Shown piece by piece: positions 56,508-64,000 of a stretch of DNA of 64,000 nt. Source of the stretch: Demequina sp. (lineage in GTDB: Bacteria; Actinomycetota; Actinomycetes; Actinomycetales; Demequinaceae); contig JANQAD010000001.1 of the NCBI GenBank assembly GCA_024707205.1, positions 2,383,979 through 2,447,978 of the forward strand, given 5' to 3'. Below the pieces are notes generated by a model. That model was not told where the DNA came from, ran no database searches, and saw nothing but the letters and a program-made list of their open reading frames with translations. Position numbers and translations under genes: made by a program. Within the stretch, counting starts at the first letter, position 1. Each line of letters starts with the position of its first letter.

Positions 56508-57113
56508 CTACTTGCCGCCCATTTGCTCGATAACGGCCTCGGCGACCTCGCGCATCGTAAGGCGACGGTCCATCGAGGTCTTCTGAATCCAGCGGAAGGA
56601 CTCCGGCTCGTTGAGGGTCATCTTCTCCATCAGGATGCCCTTGGCGCGCTCGACCTTCTTGCGGGTCTCCATGCGCTCGTTGATGTCCGCGATCTCGAGC
56701 TCGAGCGCCCGGATCTCGGAGAATCGCGACGCCGCGATCTCCACGGCGGGAATCAGGTCTCCAGGCGTGAAGGGCTTCACGACGTAGGCCATCGCGCCCG
56801 CGTCGCGAGCGCGCTCAACGAGCTCCGTCTGCGAGAACGCGGTCAGCAGTACCACCGGCGCCAGGCGATCCTTCGCGATCAGCTCCGCCGCGGTGATGCC
56901 GTCCATGACGGGCATCTTGATGTCCATGACGACGACGTCTGGCTTGTGCTCCTTGGCCGCCGCGACCGCCTCTTCGCCGTTCGCCGCCTCCCCCACGACC
57001 TCGTAGCCGCCCTCGCGGAGCGTCTCGACAATGTCCATCCGGATGAGCGCCTCGTCCTCGGCAACAACGGCGCGGCGACGCTTGGGGGTCACGGTTTCTG
57101 GGGTCTCGGTCAC
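56508..57113 (-). CDS. ANTAR-domain response regulator (PdtaR-like)
   Basis: A 201-residue response regulator with an N-terminal receiver domain (acidic pocket VVAEDEALIRMDI, phosphoryl aspartate in VVVMDIKMPVMDG near 60, lysine in YVVKPF) and a C-terminal ANTAR RNA-binding domain (ERAKGILMEKMTLNEPESFRWIQKTSMDRRLTMREVAEAVI). ANTAR proteins bind paired hexaloop hairpins in RNA to prevent termination. It resembles mycobacterial PdtaR (Rv1626); the cognate kinase is not nearby. The GTG at 57113 has TAGGCT seven bases upstream. Proximity to liv and glt genes suggests, without proving, nitrogen control. Confidence 0.92.
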   Translation of the reverse strand: MTETPETVTPKRRRAVVAEDEALIRMDIVETLREGGYEVVGEAANGEEAVAAAKEHKPDVVVMDIKMPVMDGITAAELIAKDRLAPVVLLTAFSQTELVERARDAGAMAYVVKPFTPGDLIPAVEIAASRFSEIRALELEIADINERMETRKKVERAKGILMEKMTLNEPESFRWIQKTSMDRRLTMREVAEAVIEQMGGK

Positions 57114-57120
57114 ACCCGCT

Positions 57121-57126
57121 AGCCTA
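57121..57126 (-). promoter_or_regulatory. leaderless -10 element of the ANTAR regulator gene
   Basis: TAGGCT on the minus strand ends seven bases before the GTG at 57113. Confidence 0.5.
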
Positions 57127-57134
57127 ATAGGCGC

Positions 57135-57208
57135 GCCCCGATAGCCCAACCGGCAGAGGCAAACGGCTCAAACCCGTTCCAGTGTGGGTTCGAATCCCAC
57201 TCGGGGCA
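57135..57208 (+). tRNA. tRNA-Leu (anticodon CAA) with short variable arm
   Basis: A cloverleaf with perfect acceptor stem GCCCCGA/TCGGGGC, anticodon stem AACGG/CCGTT around loop CTCAAAC (anticodon CAA, reading UUG), T-arm GTGGG-TTCGAAT-CCCAC and discriminator A. The variable region is only five bases (CCAGT), a class I shape, whereas leucine tRNAs normally have a long class II arm. No CCA is encoded. It is divergent from the ANTAR gene. Confidence 0.88.
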
Positions 57209-57223
57209 CCGATTGGAGTACCG

Positions 57224-57665
57224 ATGGAGTTCCGCGCAGAGGTGGAGCCCAACGAGAAGATGCGTGGGCTCGAGGTTCCGTCCGACGCCGTGGCCGGCCT
57301 GGGTGCCGGCGCTCGGCCGCGGGTGCGGGTCACCGTCAACGACCACTCATGGTCAACCCGCATAGCGATCATGCGCGGGCGGAATCTCATCGGCCTGAGC
57401 AACGCGAATCGCGCCGCGGCCGGCCTCACCGTTGGCGAGGTCGTGACCGTCCGCATCGAGGTTGACGACTCCCCCATCGTCGTCGAGGAGCCCCGGAGCT
57501 CGCCACCGCCCTTGGCGCCGATCCCGCGGCCCGTGCCGCATTCGATCGCCTCACGGACTCTCAGCGCCGGCAGGCGGCACGCGTCATCTCTCAGGCAAAA
57601 GGCGAGGCAACACGGGAGCGGCGCGTCGCCGCCCTGCTGAAGACGCTGGCAGGCGACGCTGCGGG
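57224..57665 (+). CDS. DUF1905 / YdeI-OmpD-associated-like protein (frame broken near 57494; 3' end uncertain)
   Basis: A small protein with an N-terminal DUF1905 domain (MEFRAEVEPNEKMRGLEVPSD; VNDHSWSTRIAIMRGRNLIG) and, after a frame break, a helical tail (FDRLTDSQRRQAARVISQAKGEATRERRVAALLKTL) typical of YdeI/OmdA-type domains. The break lies in the CCCC run at 57491-57494; adding one C joins the parts. Unrepaired, the frame ends at 57640. In the repaired frame no stop appears before the palindrome at 57676, so the exact end is unclear. GGAG precedes the ATG. The function of the family is unknown. Confidence 0.65.
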
Positions 57666-57675
57666 ACAAAGCGGA

Positions 57676-57703
57676 GGGAGCGTCGGGCATGCCCGACGCT
57701 CCC
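57676..57703. repeat. perfect palindrome made of two AGCGTCGGGC copies between convergent genes
   Basis: GGGAGCGTCGGGC (57676-57688), AT, then GCCCGACGCTCCC (57691-57703): a perfect 13-bp palindrome with both 10-mers tail to tail. It lies between the convergent DUF1905-like gene and pyk and probably also works as a bidirectional terminator. Confidence 0.8.
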
Positions 57704-57721
57704 CTGGCTTGTGTGCGAAAA

Positions 57722-59140
57722 CTAGCCGCGAACCTGGCCCACCTTGTGCACGAAGATCGAGTTGGTGGTTCCCGGAACGCCGACGGGAGTGCCGGACACG
57801 ACGACGACGTAGTCGCCCTCGACGGCGCGGCCAGAGTCCTTGAGGAACGTATCGACGAGGTTGACCATGTCGTCGGTGGAGTCCACGTGATCGACGAGTT
57901 CGGCGTCGACGCCCCACGACAGGGCGAGGCGCTTCTGCGTGTGCGGGTCCGGCGTGAAGGCGATCATGGGGGTCTCCGGGCGCAGGCGCGACATGCGCAG
58001 CGCGGAGTCGCCGGACTGCGTGAAGGTCACGATGTACTTCACGTCGAGCACGTTGGCCACGTCGGCGGCGGCGTGCGTGATGGCACCGCCTCGCGTCTTG
58101 GGCGTGGTGAGGTACTTCGCGATGCGCGTGAAGCCCTTCTCCTCGGTGTTCTTGATGATGCGGGCCATCGTCTCGACCGTGATGAACGGGTACTCGCCAA
58201 CGCTCGTCTCTCCGGACAGCATGACCGCGTCAGTGCCATCGAGGATGGCATTGGCGCAGTCGGAGGTCTCCGCCCGGGTCGGCACGGGGGAGTGCGTCAT
58301 CGACTCGAGGACCTGGGTGGCGACGATGACCGGCTTCGCGTTCGCGCGGCACAGCTCGATTGCGCGCTTCTGGACGAGCGGCACGTCCTCCAGTGGCAGC
58401 TCGACGCCGAGGTCGCCGCGGGCCACCATCACGCCGTCGAAGGCATCGACGATCTCTTCAAGGTTGTCGACGGCCTGAGGCTTCTCGACCTTGGCGATGA
58501 CGGGCACGACGCGCCCCTCCTCGGCCATGATCCTTGCCACGTCCTCGTAGTCGGCCGCAGAGCGCACGAACGACAGCGCGATGAAGTCCGCGCCGATGCC
58601 GAGGCCCCAGCGCAGGTCCTCCTCGTCCTTGTCGGACAGGGCGGGAACGGACACGGCAACACCAGGGAGGTTGATTCCCTTGTTGTTGGAGACGGGGCCG
58701 GGCACGACGACCCTGGTGACCACATCGGTCTCCGTCACGGCCGTGACCTCGAGGCGCACCTTGCCGTCGTCGATGAGCAGCGAGTCACCGACCTTGCAGT
58801 CACCCGGAAGGCCCTTGAACGTGGTCCCGCAGATGTCCTTGGTGCCGACGACGTCGCGAGTGGTGATCGTGAACACGTCGTCGATCGCGAGCTCGTGGGG
58901 ACCGTTCTCGAAGCGCTCGAGGCGGATCTTGGGCCCCTGCAGGTCCACGAGCACCGCCACGTTGCGGCCGGCCTCCTCCGCGGCCTGGCGCACGTTGGCG
59001 TACACCGCCTCGTGCTCCGCGGCGCTGCCGTGGCTGCGGTTGATGCGGGCCACGTCCATGCCGGCGGCGACGAGCTTTCGCATGTTCTCGAGGGAGGCCG
59101 TTGCAGGCCCGATGGTGCAGACGATCTTCGCGTTACGCAT
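57722..59140 (-). CDS. pyk: pyruvate kinase
   Basis: Pyruvate kinase of 472 residues, making pyruvate and ATP from phosphoenolpyruvate. NAKIVCTIGPATASLENMRKL at the N-terminus, the catalytic lysine region VIAKVEKPQAVDNLEEI, DGVMVARGDLGVELP and MLSGETSVGEYP are intact. The ATG at 59140 follows GGAG. It lies downstream of gltBD, the same linkage seen in other actinobacteria, and completes lower glycolysis together with gap, pgk and tpiA in this window. Confidence 0.97.
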   Translation of the reverse strand: MRNAKIVCTIGPATASLENMRKLVAAGMDVARINRSHGSAAEHEAVYANVRQAAEEAGRNVAVLVDLQGPKIRLERFENGPHELAIDDVFTITTRDVVGTKDICGTTFKGLPGDCKVGDSLLIDDGKVRLEVTAVTETDVVTRVVVPGPVSNNKGINLPGVAVSVPALSDKDEEDLRWGLGIGADFIALSFVRSAADYEDVARIMAEEGRVVPVIAKVEKPQAVDNLEEIVDAFDGVMVARGDLGVELPLEDVPLVQKRAIELCRANAKPVIVATQVLESMTHSPVPTRAETSDCANAILDGTDAVMLSGETSVGEYPFITVETMARIIKNTEEKGFTRIAKYLTTPKTRGGAITHAAADVANVLDVKYIVTFTQSGDSALRMSRLRPETPMIAFTPDPHTQKRLALSWGVDAELVDHVDSTDDMVNLVDTFLKDSGRAVEGDYVVVVSGTPVGVPGTTNSIFVHKVGQVRG

Positions 59141-59181
59141 GTTCTCCAACTTAGTCGTTGTCTGGCAGAGGGGTGTAGGAC

Positions 59182-60651
59182 TTAAGCGCGCAGGGCGACC
59201 GTTCGCGCGGTGATAGGGGCGGGAAGCTCGGTGCCTCCGGTGAGGTACTCGTCGATCGCGGCTGCAGCAGCCCTGCCTTCGGCGATCGCCCACACGACGA
59301 GCGACTGGCCGCGGCCGGCGTCGCCCGCGACGAACACGCCGTCCTGGGGGGTAGCGAAGCGCGCGTCGCGAGAGAACGCCTGGCGCTCGTTCACGACCAC
59401 GCCCAGCTGCTGCGAGATGAGATCGGCCTCCGGACCGGTGAAGCCCATCGACAGCAGCACGAGGTCAGCGGGAATCTCCCGTTCCGTGCCCGGCGCGGGG
59501 CCGCGCATGCCATTCGGCATGACCTCCGTGGTCGCAACGCGCAGCGCGGTCACGTGGTGGTCCTCGTTGCCGACGAACTCGACGGTCGAGGCGAGGAACT
59601 GGCGCTCGCCGCCCTCCTCGTGTGAACTCGACACCTCGAACAGGAGCGGATGCGTGGGCCAAGGCTGGTTCTTCGAGTCACGCTCGAGCGGTGGCTGAAC
59701 GCCGATCGCGAGGGTCGTGACGGACAGCGCACCCTGTCGCAGCGCGGTGCCGAGGCAGTCGGAACCGGTGTCTCCACCGCCGATGATGATGACGTGCTTG
59801 CCCTCGGCGCTGATCTGGTTGGGCACCGGGGTGCCCTCCGCCTCGTGGTTGCCCTGGGTGAGGTAAGGCATCGCGAAGTGGATGCCCTTCATGTAGCGCC
59901 CGGGGATCGGAAGGTCGCGCGGCACCGAGGCGCCGGTGGCGACGAGCACGGCGTCGTACCTCGCGCGCAGGTGATCCCACGGGATGTCGCGACCGATGTC
60001 CACTCCCGTGCGGAAGACCGTGCCCTCCTGCTCCATCTGCCGCACGCGGCGGTCGATGTGGTGCTTCTCCATCTTGAAGGCGGGCACGCCGTAGCGAAGG
60101 AGGCCACCGACCTTGTCGGAGCGCTCGTACACGGCAACGGTGTGCCCGGCGCGCGTGAGCTGCTGCGCGGCCGCGAGGCCCGCGGGCCCCGATCCCACGA
60201 CGGCGATGGTCTTTCCCGTGTGGCGCTGAGCGATCTTGGGAGTTACCAGGCCCTTCTCGAACGCCTTGTCAATGATCGACACCTCGACGTTCTTGATCGT
60301 GACGGCAGGCTGGTTGATGCCGAGCACGCACGCGGTCTCACACGGCGCGGGGCAGATGCGGCCCGTGAACTCCGGGAAGTTGTTCGTGGCGTGGAGGCGG
60401 TCGATAGCGTCGCCCCACTGGTCGCGCCACGTGAGGTCGTTCCACTCGGGGATGAGGTTGCCGAGCGGGCAGCCTTGGTGACAGAAGGGGACGCCACAGT
60501 CCATGCAGCGACCAGCCTGGCGCTTGAGGACCGTCTCGTCCTTCGACAGGTGGTCCTTGACGTCGTGCCAGTCCATGAGCCGCACCGGCACGGGGCGGCT
60601 CGCGGGCAGCTCGCGCTCGCGAGTGGTGAGGAATCCGCGGGGATCAGCCAC
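59182..60651 (-). CDS. gltD: glutamate synthase small subunit
   Basis: NADPH-dependent glutamate synthase beta subunit of 489 residues. The N-terminal cysteine-rich region [18 protein letters not shown] and [14 protein letters not shown] carries the 4Fe-4S ligands; [20 protein letters not shown] near 150 binds FAD and [20 protein letters not shown] near 290 binds NADPH. It feeds electrons to GltB. The GTG start overlaps the gltB stop by several bases. Confidence 0.96.
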   Translation of the reverse strand: MADPRGFLTTRERELPASRPVPVRLMDWHDVKDHLSKDETVLKRQAGRCMDCGVPFCHQGCPLGNLIPEWNDLTWRDQWGDAIDRLHATNNFPEFTGRICPAPCETACVLGINQPAVTIKNVEVSIIDKAFEKGLVTPKIAQRHTGKTIAVVGSGPAGLAAAQQLTRAGHTVAVYERSDKVGGLLRYGVPAFKMEKHHIDRRVRQMEQEGTVFRTGVDIGRDIPWDHLRARYDAVLVATGASVPRDLPIPGRYMKGIHFAMPYLTQGNHEAEGTPVPNQISAEGKHVIIIGGGDTGSDCLGTALRQGALSVTTLAIGVQPPLERDSKNQPWPTHPLLFEVSSSHEEGGERQFLASTVEFVGNEDHHVTALRVATTEVMPNGMRGPAPGTEREIPADLVLLSMGFTGPEADLISQQLGVVVNERQAFSRDARFATPQDGVFVAGDAGRGQSLVVWAIAEGRAAAAAIDEYLTGGTELPAPITARTVALRA

Positions 60652-63600
60652 CGGTCACCTCCAGGAACTCGGCCCAGGCACCTGGGGCGGTCAGGTCGCC
60701 ACCCGTCTCCTCGAGGTCGACGAGGGCGTCGCGAACGCGCGCGTACTGCGCTGGCAGCACTCGCGTGAATCGGGCCGACGCTGCCGGCCAGTCCGCGAGC
60801 AGGTCACGTGCCGTTGGGGAGCCGGTTTCGGCGAAGTGCTTCTCGATGAGCGTGCGCACGATCGTCTGGTCTTCGGCGTCGAGCGCGCCGAGTGTGAGCT
60901 CGCCGGCCGCGATCGCTTCGGCGTTGACGCGGGACGCGCGAAGGTCAAGCACATAGGCGGTGCCACCGGACATGCCCGCGCCGAGGTTGCGGCCCGTGCG
61001 GCCCAGAATCACCGCCGTGCCGCCCGTCATGTACTCGAGGGCGTGGTCCCCAACGCCTTCGACCACCGCGGTGGCGCCCGAGTTGCGCACGCAGAACCGC
61101 TCGCCCACCTGTCCGCGCATGAAGAGTTCGCCGCTCGTGGCGCCGTAGGCGATGACGTTGCCCGCGATCACGTCCTGGGAGTCGTCGAGCATCGCGGCGC
61201 GGTCGGGGCGAACGATCACGCGACCGCCGCTGAGGCCCTTGCCCGCATAGTCGTTGACGTCGCCGAAGATTCGCAGCGTGACGCCCTTGGGCAGGAACGC
61301 GCCGAAGGACTGTCCCGCGGTGCCGGTCAGGTTCACGCTGATGGTGTCGTCGGGCAGCCCGACGCCCTGGTAGCGGCGCGTGACCTCATAGCCGAGCATG
61401 GTGCCCACCGTGCGGTTGACGTTGCGCACGGTGGTCTCGATGACGACGGGCTCGCCGGTCTCGAGCGCAACCTGCGCTTGCCTGATGAGCTCGTTGTCGA
61501 GAGCGGCATCGAGGCCGTGGTCCTGCTGCGTCGAGTTCTTGAGCGCCGAGCCCGCAGCCGGCACCGCGAGCACGGGCGCCAGGTCCAGGCCCTGCGCCTT
61601 CCAGTGCTGCACGGCCTTGCGGGTGCGGAGCACCTCGACGTGGCCGACGGCCTCCTCGATCGAGTGGAAGCCCAGCTGCGCGAGCAGCTCACGCACCTGC
61701 TGCGCGATGAACAGGAAGAAGGTCTCGACGAACTCGGGCTTGCCGCTGAAGCGCGCGCGCAGCTCGGGGTTCTGGGTGGCCACGCCGACCGGGCACGTGT
61801 CGAGGTGACACACGCGCATCATCACGCAACCGCTCACGACGAGCGGGGCGGTGGCGAAGCCGAACTCCTCGGCGCCGAGCAGGGCCGCGATGACGACGTC
61901 GCGACCCGTCTTCAGCTGGCCGTCGACCTGCACCACCACGCGGTCACGCAGCCCGTTGGCGACGAGCGTCTGCTGGGTGTCGGCCAGGCCGATCTCCCAT
62001 GGCGCGCCCGCGTGCTTGAGCGAGTTGAGGGGCGAGGCGCCCGTGCCGCCGTCGTGGCCGGAGATGAGCACGACGTCGGACTTGCACTTGGCGACGCCCG
62101 CGGCAATGGTGCCGATCCCGACCTCGCTGACGAGCTTGGTGTGGATGCGCGCCTCTGGGTTCGCGTTCTTGAGATCGTGGATGAGTTGCTTGAGGTCCTC
62201 GATCGAATAGATGTCGTGGTGCGGCGGAGGCGAGATCAGGCCGACGCCAGGCGTGGAATGGCGCGTGGCCGCTACCCACGGATACACCTTGGTGCCCGGC
62301 AGCTGGCCGCCCTCGCCCGGCTTGGCGCCCTGCGCGAGCTTGATCTGCAGGTCCTCCGCGTTGACGAGGTATTCGCTCGTGACGCCGAACCGGCCGGACG
62401 CGACCTGCTTGATCGCGCTGCGGCGCTCGGGGTCGTGCAGGCGCTCCGGGGACTCGCCACCCTCACCGGTGTTGGACTTCCCGCCAAGGCGGTTCATCGC
62501 GATCGCGAGGGTCTCGTGGGCCTCTTGAGAGATGGAGCCGTAGGACATCGCCCCAGTGGAGAAGCGCTTGACGATGTCGCGGATGTGCTCCACATCCTCG
62601 ATCGGGATGGGTCGGCGTTCGGAGTTGAACTCGAGCAGCCCGCGAAGCGTCATCAGGGTGCGCGACTGGTCGTCGATGAGGTCCGTGTACTCCTTGAACA
62701 CCTCAAACTGCCTGGTGCGCGTCGCGTGCTGGAGCTTGAACACCGTCTCCGGGTTGAACAGGTGCACTTCGCCGTCGCGTCGCCACTGATACTCGCCACC
62801 GGTCGCGAGGCGCTGGTGCGGGGGCCGCTCTCCGCTCAGCGGATAGGCGTCCCGGTGCCGCCTGGCCACCTCTTCGGCGATGACGTCGAGGCCGATCCCG
62901 TCGATCTGGCTTGGCGTGCCGGCGAAGTGCTTGTCCACCATGGCGCGGCTCAGGCCGATCGCCTCGAACACCTGGGCTCCGCGATACGACGCGATCGTGG
63001 AGATGCCCATCTTCGACATCACCTTGAGCATGCCCTTGCCGAGCGCCTTGATGAGGTTCTTCACTGCCTTCTGCGCGGTGATGTCACCCAGGTACCCGGT
63101 CTTGGCGAGCTCCTCCACCGTCTCCATGGCGAGGTAAGGGTTCACGGCGGCGGCGCCGTAGCCGATGAGCAGCGAGATGTGGTGCACCTCGCGCACGTCT
63201 CCGGCCTCAACTACGAGCGACACCTTGGTGCGCGAGTGGTTCCGCACAAGGTGGTGGTGCACGGAGCTCAGCAGGAGCAGCGACGGGATGGGCGCGTGCT
63301 CCTGGTCGGAGTCGCGGTCGGAGAGCACGAGGAAGCTCACGCCCTCGTCGATCGCGTCGTCCACCTCGCGGAAGATCTCGGTGAGCCGACGCTCAAGGCC
63401 GGCGCCGCCCTCGTGGACGCGATAGCGGCCCTTGATGGTGCGCGCGGAGAAGATCCCCTTGAGACGCGGGTCGGCGTCGACGTGGATGATCTTGGCGAGC
63501 TCGTCGTTGTCGATCACCGGGAAGTCGAGCACGAGCTTGCGCGCGTGGGTGGGGTCGGATTCGAGCAGGTTCGGCTCGGGCCCGATCGCGCCGGAGATCG

Positions 63601-64000
63601 ACGTCACGAGCTCCTCGCGGATCGCGTCGAGCGGCGGGTTCGTCACCTGCGCGAACATCTGCGCGAAGTAGTCGAAGAGCAGCCTCGGGCGCCCGGACAG
63701 CACGGCGACGGGCGTGTCAGAGCCCATCGCGCCGAGCGGCTCGGTTCCGGTCTTGGCCATCGGCGCGAGGAGAACCTTGAGCTCCTCCTCGGTGTATCCA
63801 AAGGTGCGCTGACGGCGGTTCACGGAGTGCATCGAGTGCACGATGTGCTCACGCTCGGGAAGCTCGGCGAGGCGAACCGTGTACTCGGACACCCACTGCC
63901 CGTAAGGCTGTTCCGAGGCCAAGCGGGTCTTGATCTCCTCGTCCTCGATGATGCGGCCGGCCGCCGTGTCGACGAGCAGCATGCGGCCGGGCTGCAGTCG
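60644..64000 (-). CDS. gltB: glutamate synthase large subunit, 5' end outside window
   Basis: The C-terminal 1118 residues of the glutamate synthase large subunit; the N-terminal glutaminase domain lies outside the window. The frame is open to the right edge, so an ATG at 63982 is internal. The FMN-binding synthase domain includes [21 protein letters not shown] and [21 protein letters not shown], and the 3Fe-4S cysteines are in [19 protein letters not shown]. The C-terminal GXGXG beta-helix ([39 protein letters not shown]) ends the protein. With GltD it converts 2-oxoglutarate and glutamine to two glutamates. Confidence 0.97.
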   Translation of the reverse strand, partial: RLQPGRMLLVDTAAGRIIEDEEIKTRLASEQPYGQWVSEYTVRLAELPEREHIVHSMHSVNRRQRTFGYTEEELKVLLAPMAKTGTEPLGAMGSDTPVAVLSGRPRLLFDYFAQMFAQVTNPPLDAIREELVTSISGAIGPEPNLLESDPTHARKLVLDFPVIDNDELAKIIHVDADPRLKGIFSARTIKGRYRVHEGGAGLERRLTEIFREVDDAIDEGVSFLVLSDRDSDQEHAPIPSLLLLSSVHHHLVRNHSRTKVSLVVEAGDVREVHHISLLIGYGAAAVNPYLAMETVEELAKTGYLGDITAQKAVKNLIKALGKGMLKVMSKMGISTIASYRGAQVFEAIGLSRAMVDKHFAGTPSQIDGIGLDVIAEEVARRHRDAYPLSGERPPHQRLATGGEYQWRRDGEVHLFNPETVFKLQHATRTRQFEVFKEYTDLIDDQSRTLMTLRGLLEFNSERRPIPIEDVEHIRDIVKRFSTGAMSYGSISQEAHETLAIAMNRLGGKSNTGEGGESPERLHDPERRSAIKQVASGRFGVTSEYLVNAEDLQIKLAQGAKPGEGGQLPGTKVYPWVAATRHSTPGVGLISPPPHHDIYSIEDLKQLIHDLKNANPEARIHTKLVSEVGIGTIAAGVAKCKSDVVLISGHDGGTGASPLNSLKHAGAPWEIGLADTQQTLVANGLRDRVVVQVDGQLKTGRDVVIAALLGAEEFGFATAPLVVSGCVMMRVCHLDTCPVGVATQNPELRARFSGKPEFVETFFLFIAQQVRELLAQLGFHSIEEAVGHVEVLRTRKAVQHWKAQGLDLAPVLAVPAAGSALKNSTQQDHGLDAALDNELIRQAQVALETGEPVVIETTVRNVNRTVGTMLGYEVTRRYQGVGLPDDTISVNLTGTAGQSFGAFLPKGVTLRIFGDVNDYAGKGLSGGRVIVRPDRAAMLDDSQDVIAGNVIAYGATSGELFMRGQVGERFCVRNSGATAVVEGVGDHALEYMTGGTAVILGRTGRNLGAGMSGGTAYVLDLRASRVNAEAIAAGELTLGALDAEDQTIVRTLIEKHFAETGSPTARDLLADWPAASARFTRVLPAQYARVRDALVDLEETGGDLTAPGAWAEFLEVTGG

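Overview
The window is about 64 kb of high-GC chromosomal DNA from an actinobacterium, most likely a member of the Micrococcales (Cellulomonas/Demequina-like; genus not established). The evidence is the gene set: RbpA, WhiA, OpcA, an ANTAR response regulator, an actinobacterial-type Der with an acidic N-terminal extension, a perfect TCGAAC-N4-GTTCGA SOS box, and the syntenic blocks parA-scpA-scpB-rluB...aroH-tyrA-cmk-plsC-der and polA...rpsA-coaE-uvrB-uvrA-uvrC-rapZ-yvcK-whiA-gap-pgk-tpiA-secG. Almost everything is core metabolism and information processing. I see no phage, IS element or CRISPR array.

Layout. 1-9.8 kb: SLC13-type permease (cut by the window edge), thymidine kinase, transglutaminase-like protease, DEAD-box helicase, peptidase C26, flavin amine oxidase, alpha/beta hydrolase, tRNA-Pro, diguanylate cyclase, pyroglutamyl peptidase and two small proteins. 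9.8-18.4 kb (minus strand): parA-scpAB-rluB, a hypothetical pair, then aroH-tyrA-cmk-plsC-der. 18.6-21.9 kb: DUF222/HNH protein, XerD-type recombinase, heme o synthase. 22.1-28.9 kb (plus strand): tkt-pgi-zwf-opcA-pgl, a pentose-phosphate operon without tal. 28.9-36.8 kb: methyltransferase, SelW-like protein, rbpA, secG, tpiA, pgk, gap, whiA, yvcK, rapZ. 36.8-50.9 kb: uvrC, uvrA, terC, uvrB, coaE, rpsA, pfkA, polA. 50.9-56.4 kb: thioesterase, livHMGF and a convergent livK. 56.5-64 kb: ANTAR regulator, tRNA-Leu, DUF1905-like gene, pyk, gltD and gltB (cut by the window edge). Lower glycolysis, oxidative pentose phosphate pathway, glutamate synthase and branched-chain amino-acid uptake are thus close together.

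Three general signals stand out. (1) The 10-mer AGCGTCGGGC or its complement occurs 15 times by my reading, against well under one expected from base composition. About half the copies are intergenic and several form inverted pairs between genes, as DNA uptake sequences do in Neisseria. (2) At least twelve genes have a TANNNT hexamer ending 6-7 nt before the start codon with no ribosome-binding site. This is a uniform leaderless-promoter pattern that also fixes several start codons. (3) Thirteen reading-frame breaks fall in otherwise intact genes, many of them normally indispensable (pgk, pgi, tyrA, whiA, rapZ, uvrA). Most are one missing G or C, so I treat them as probable sequencing errors and annotate the full-length genes.
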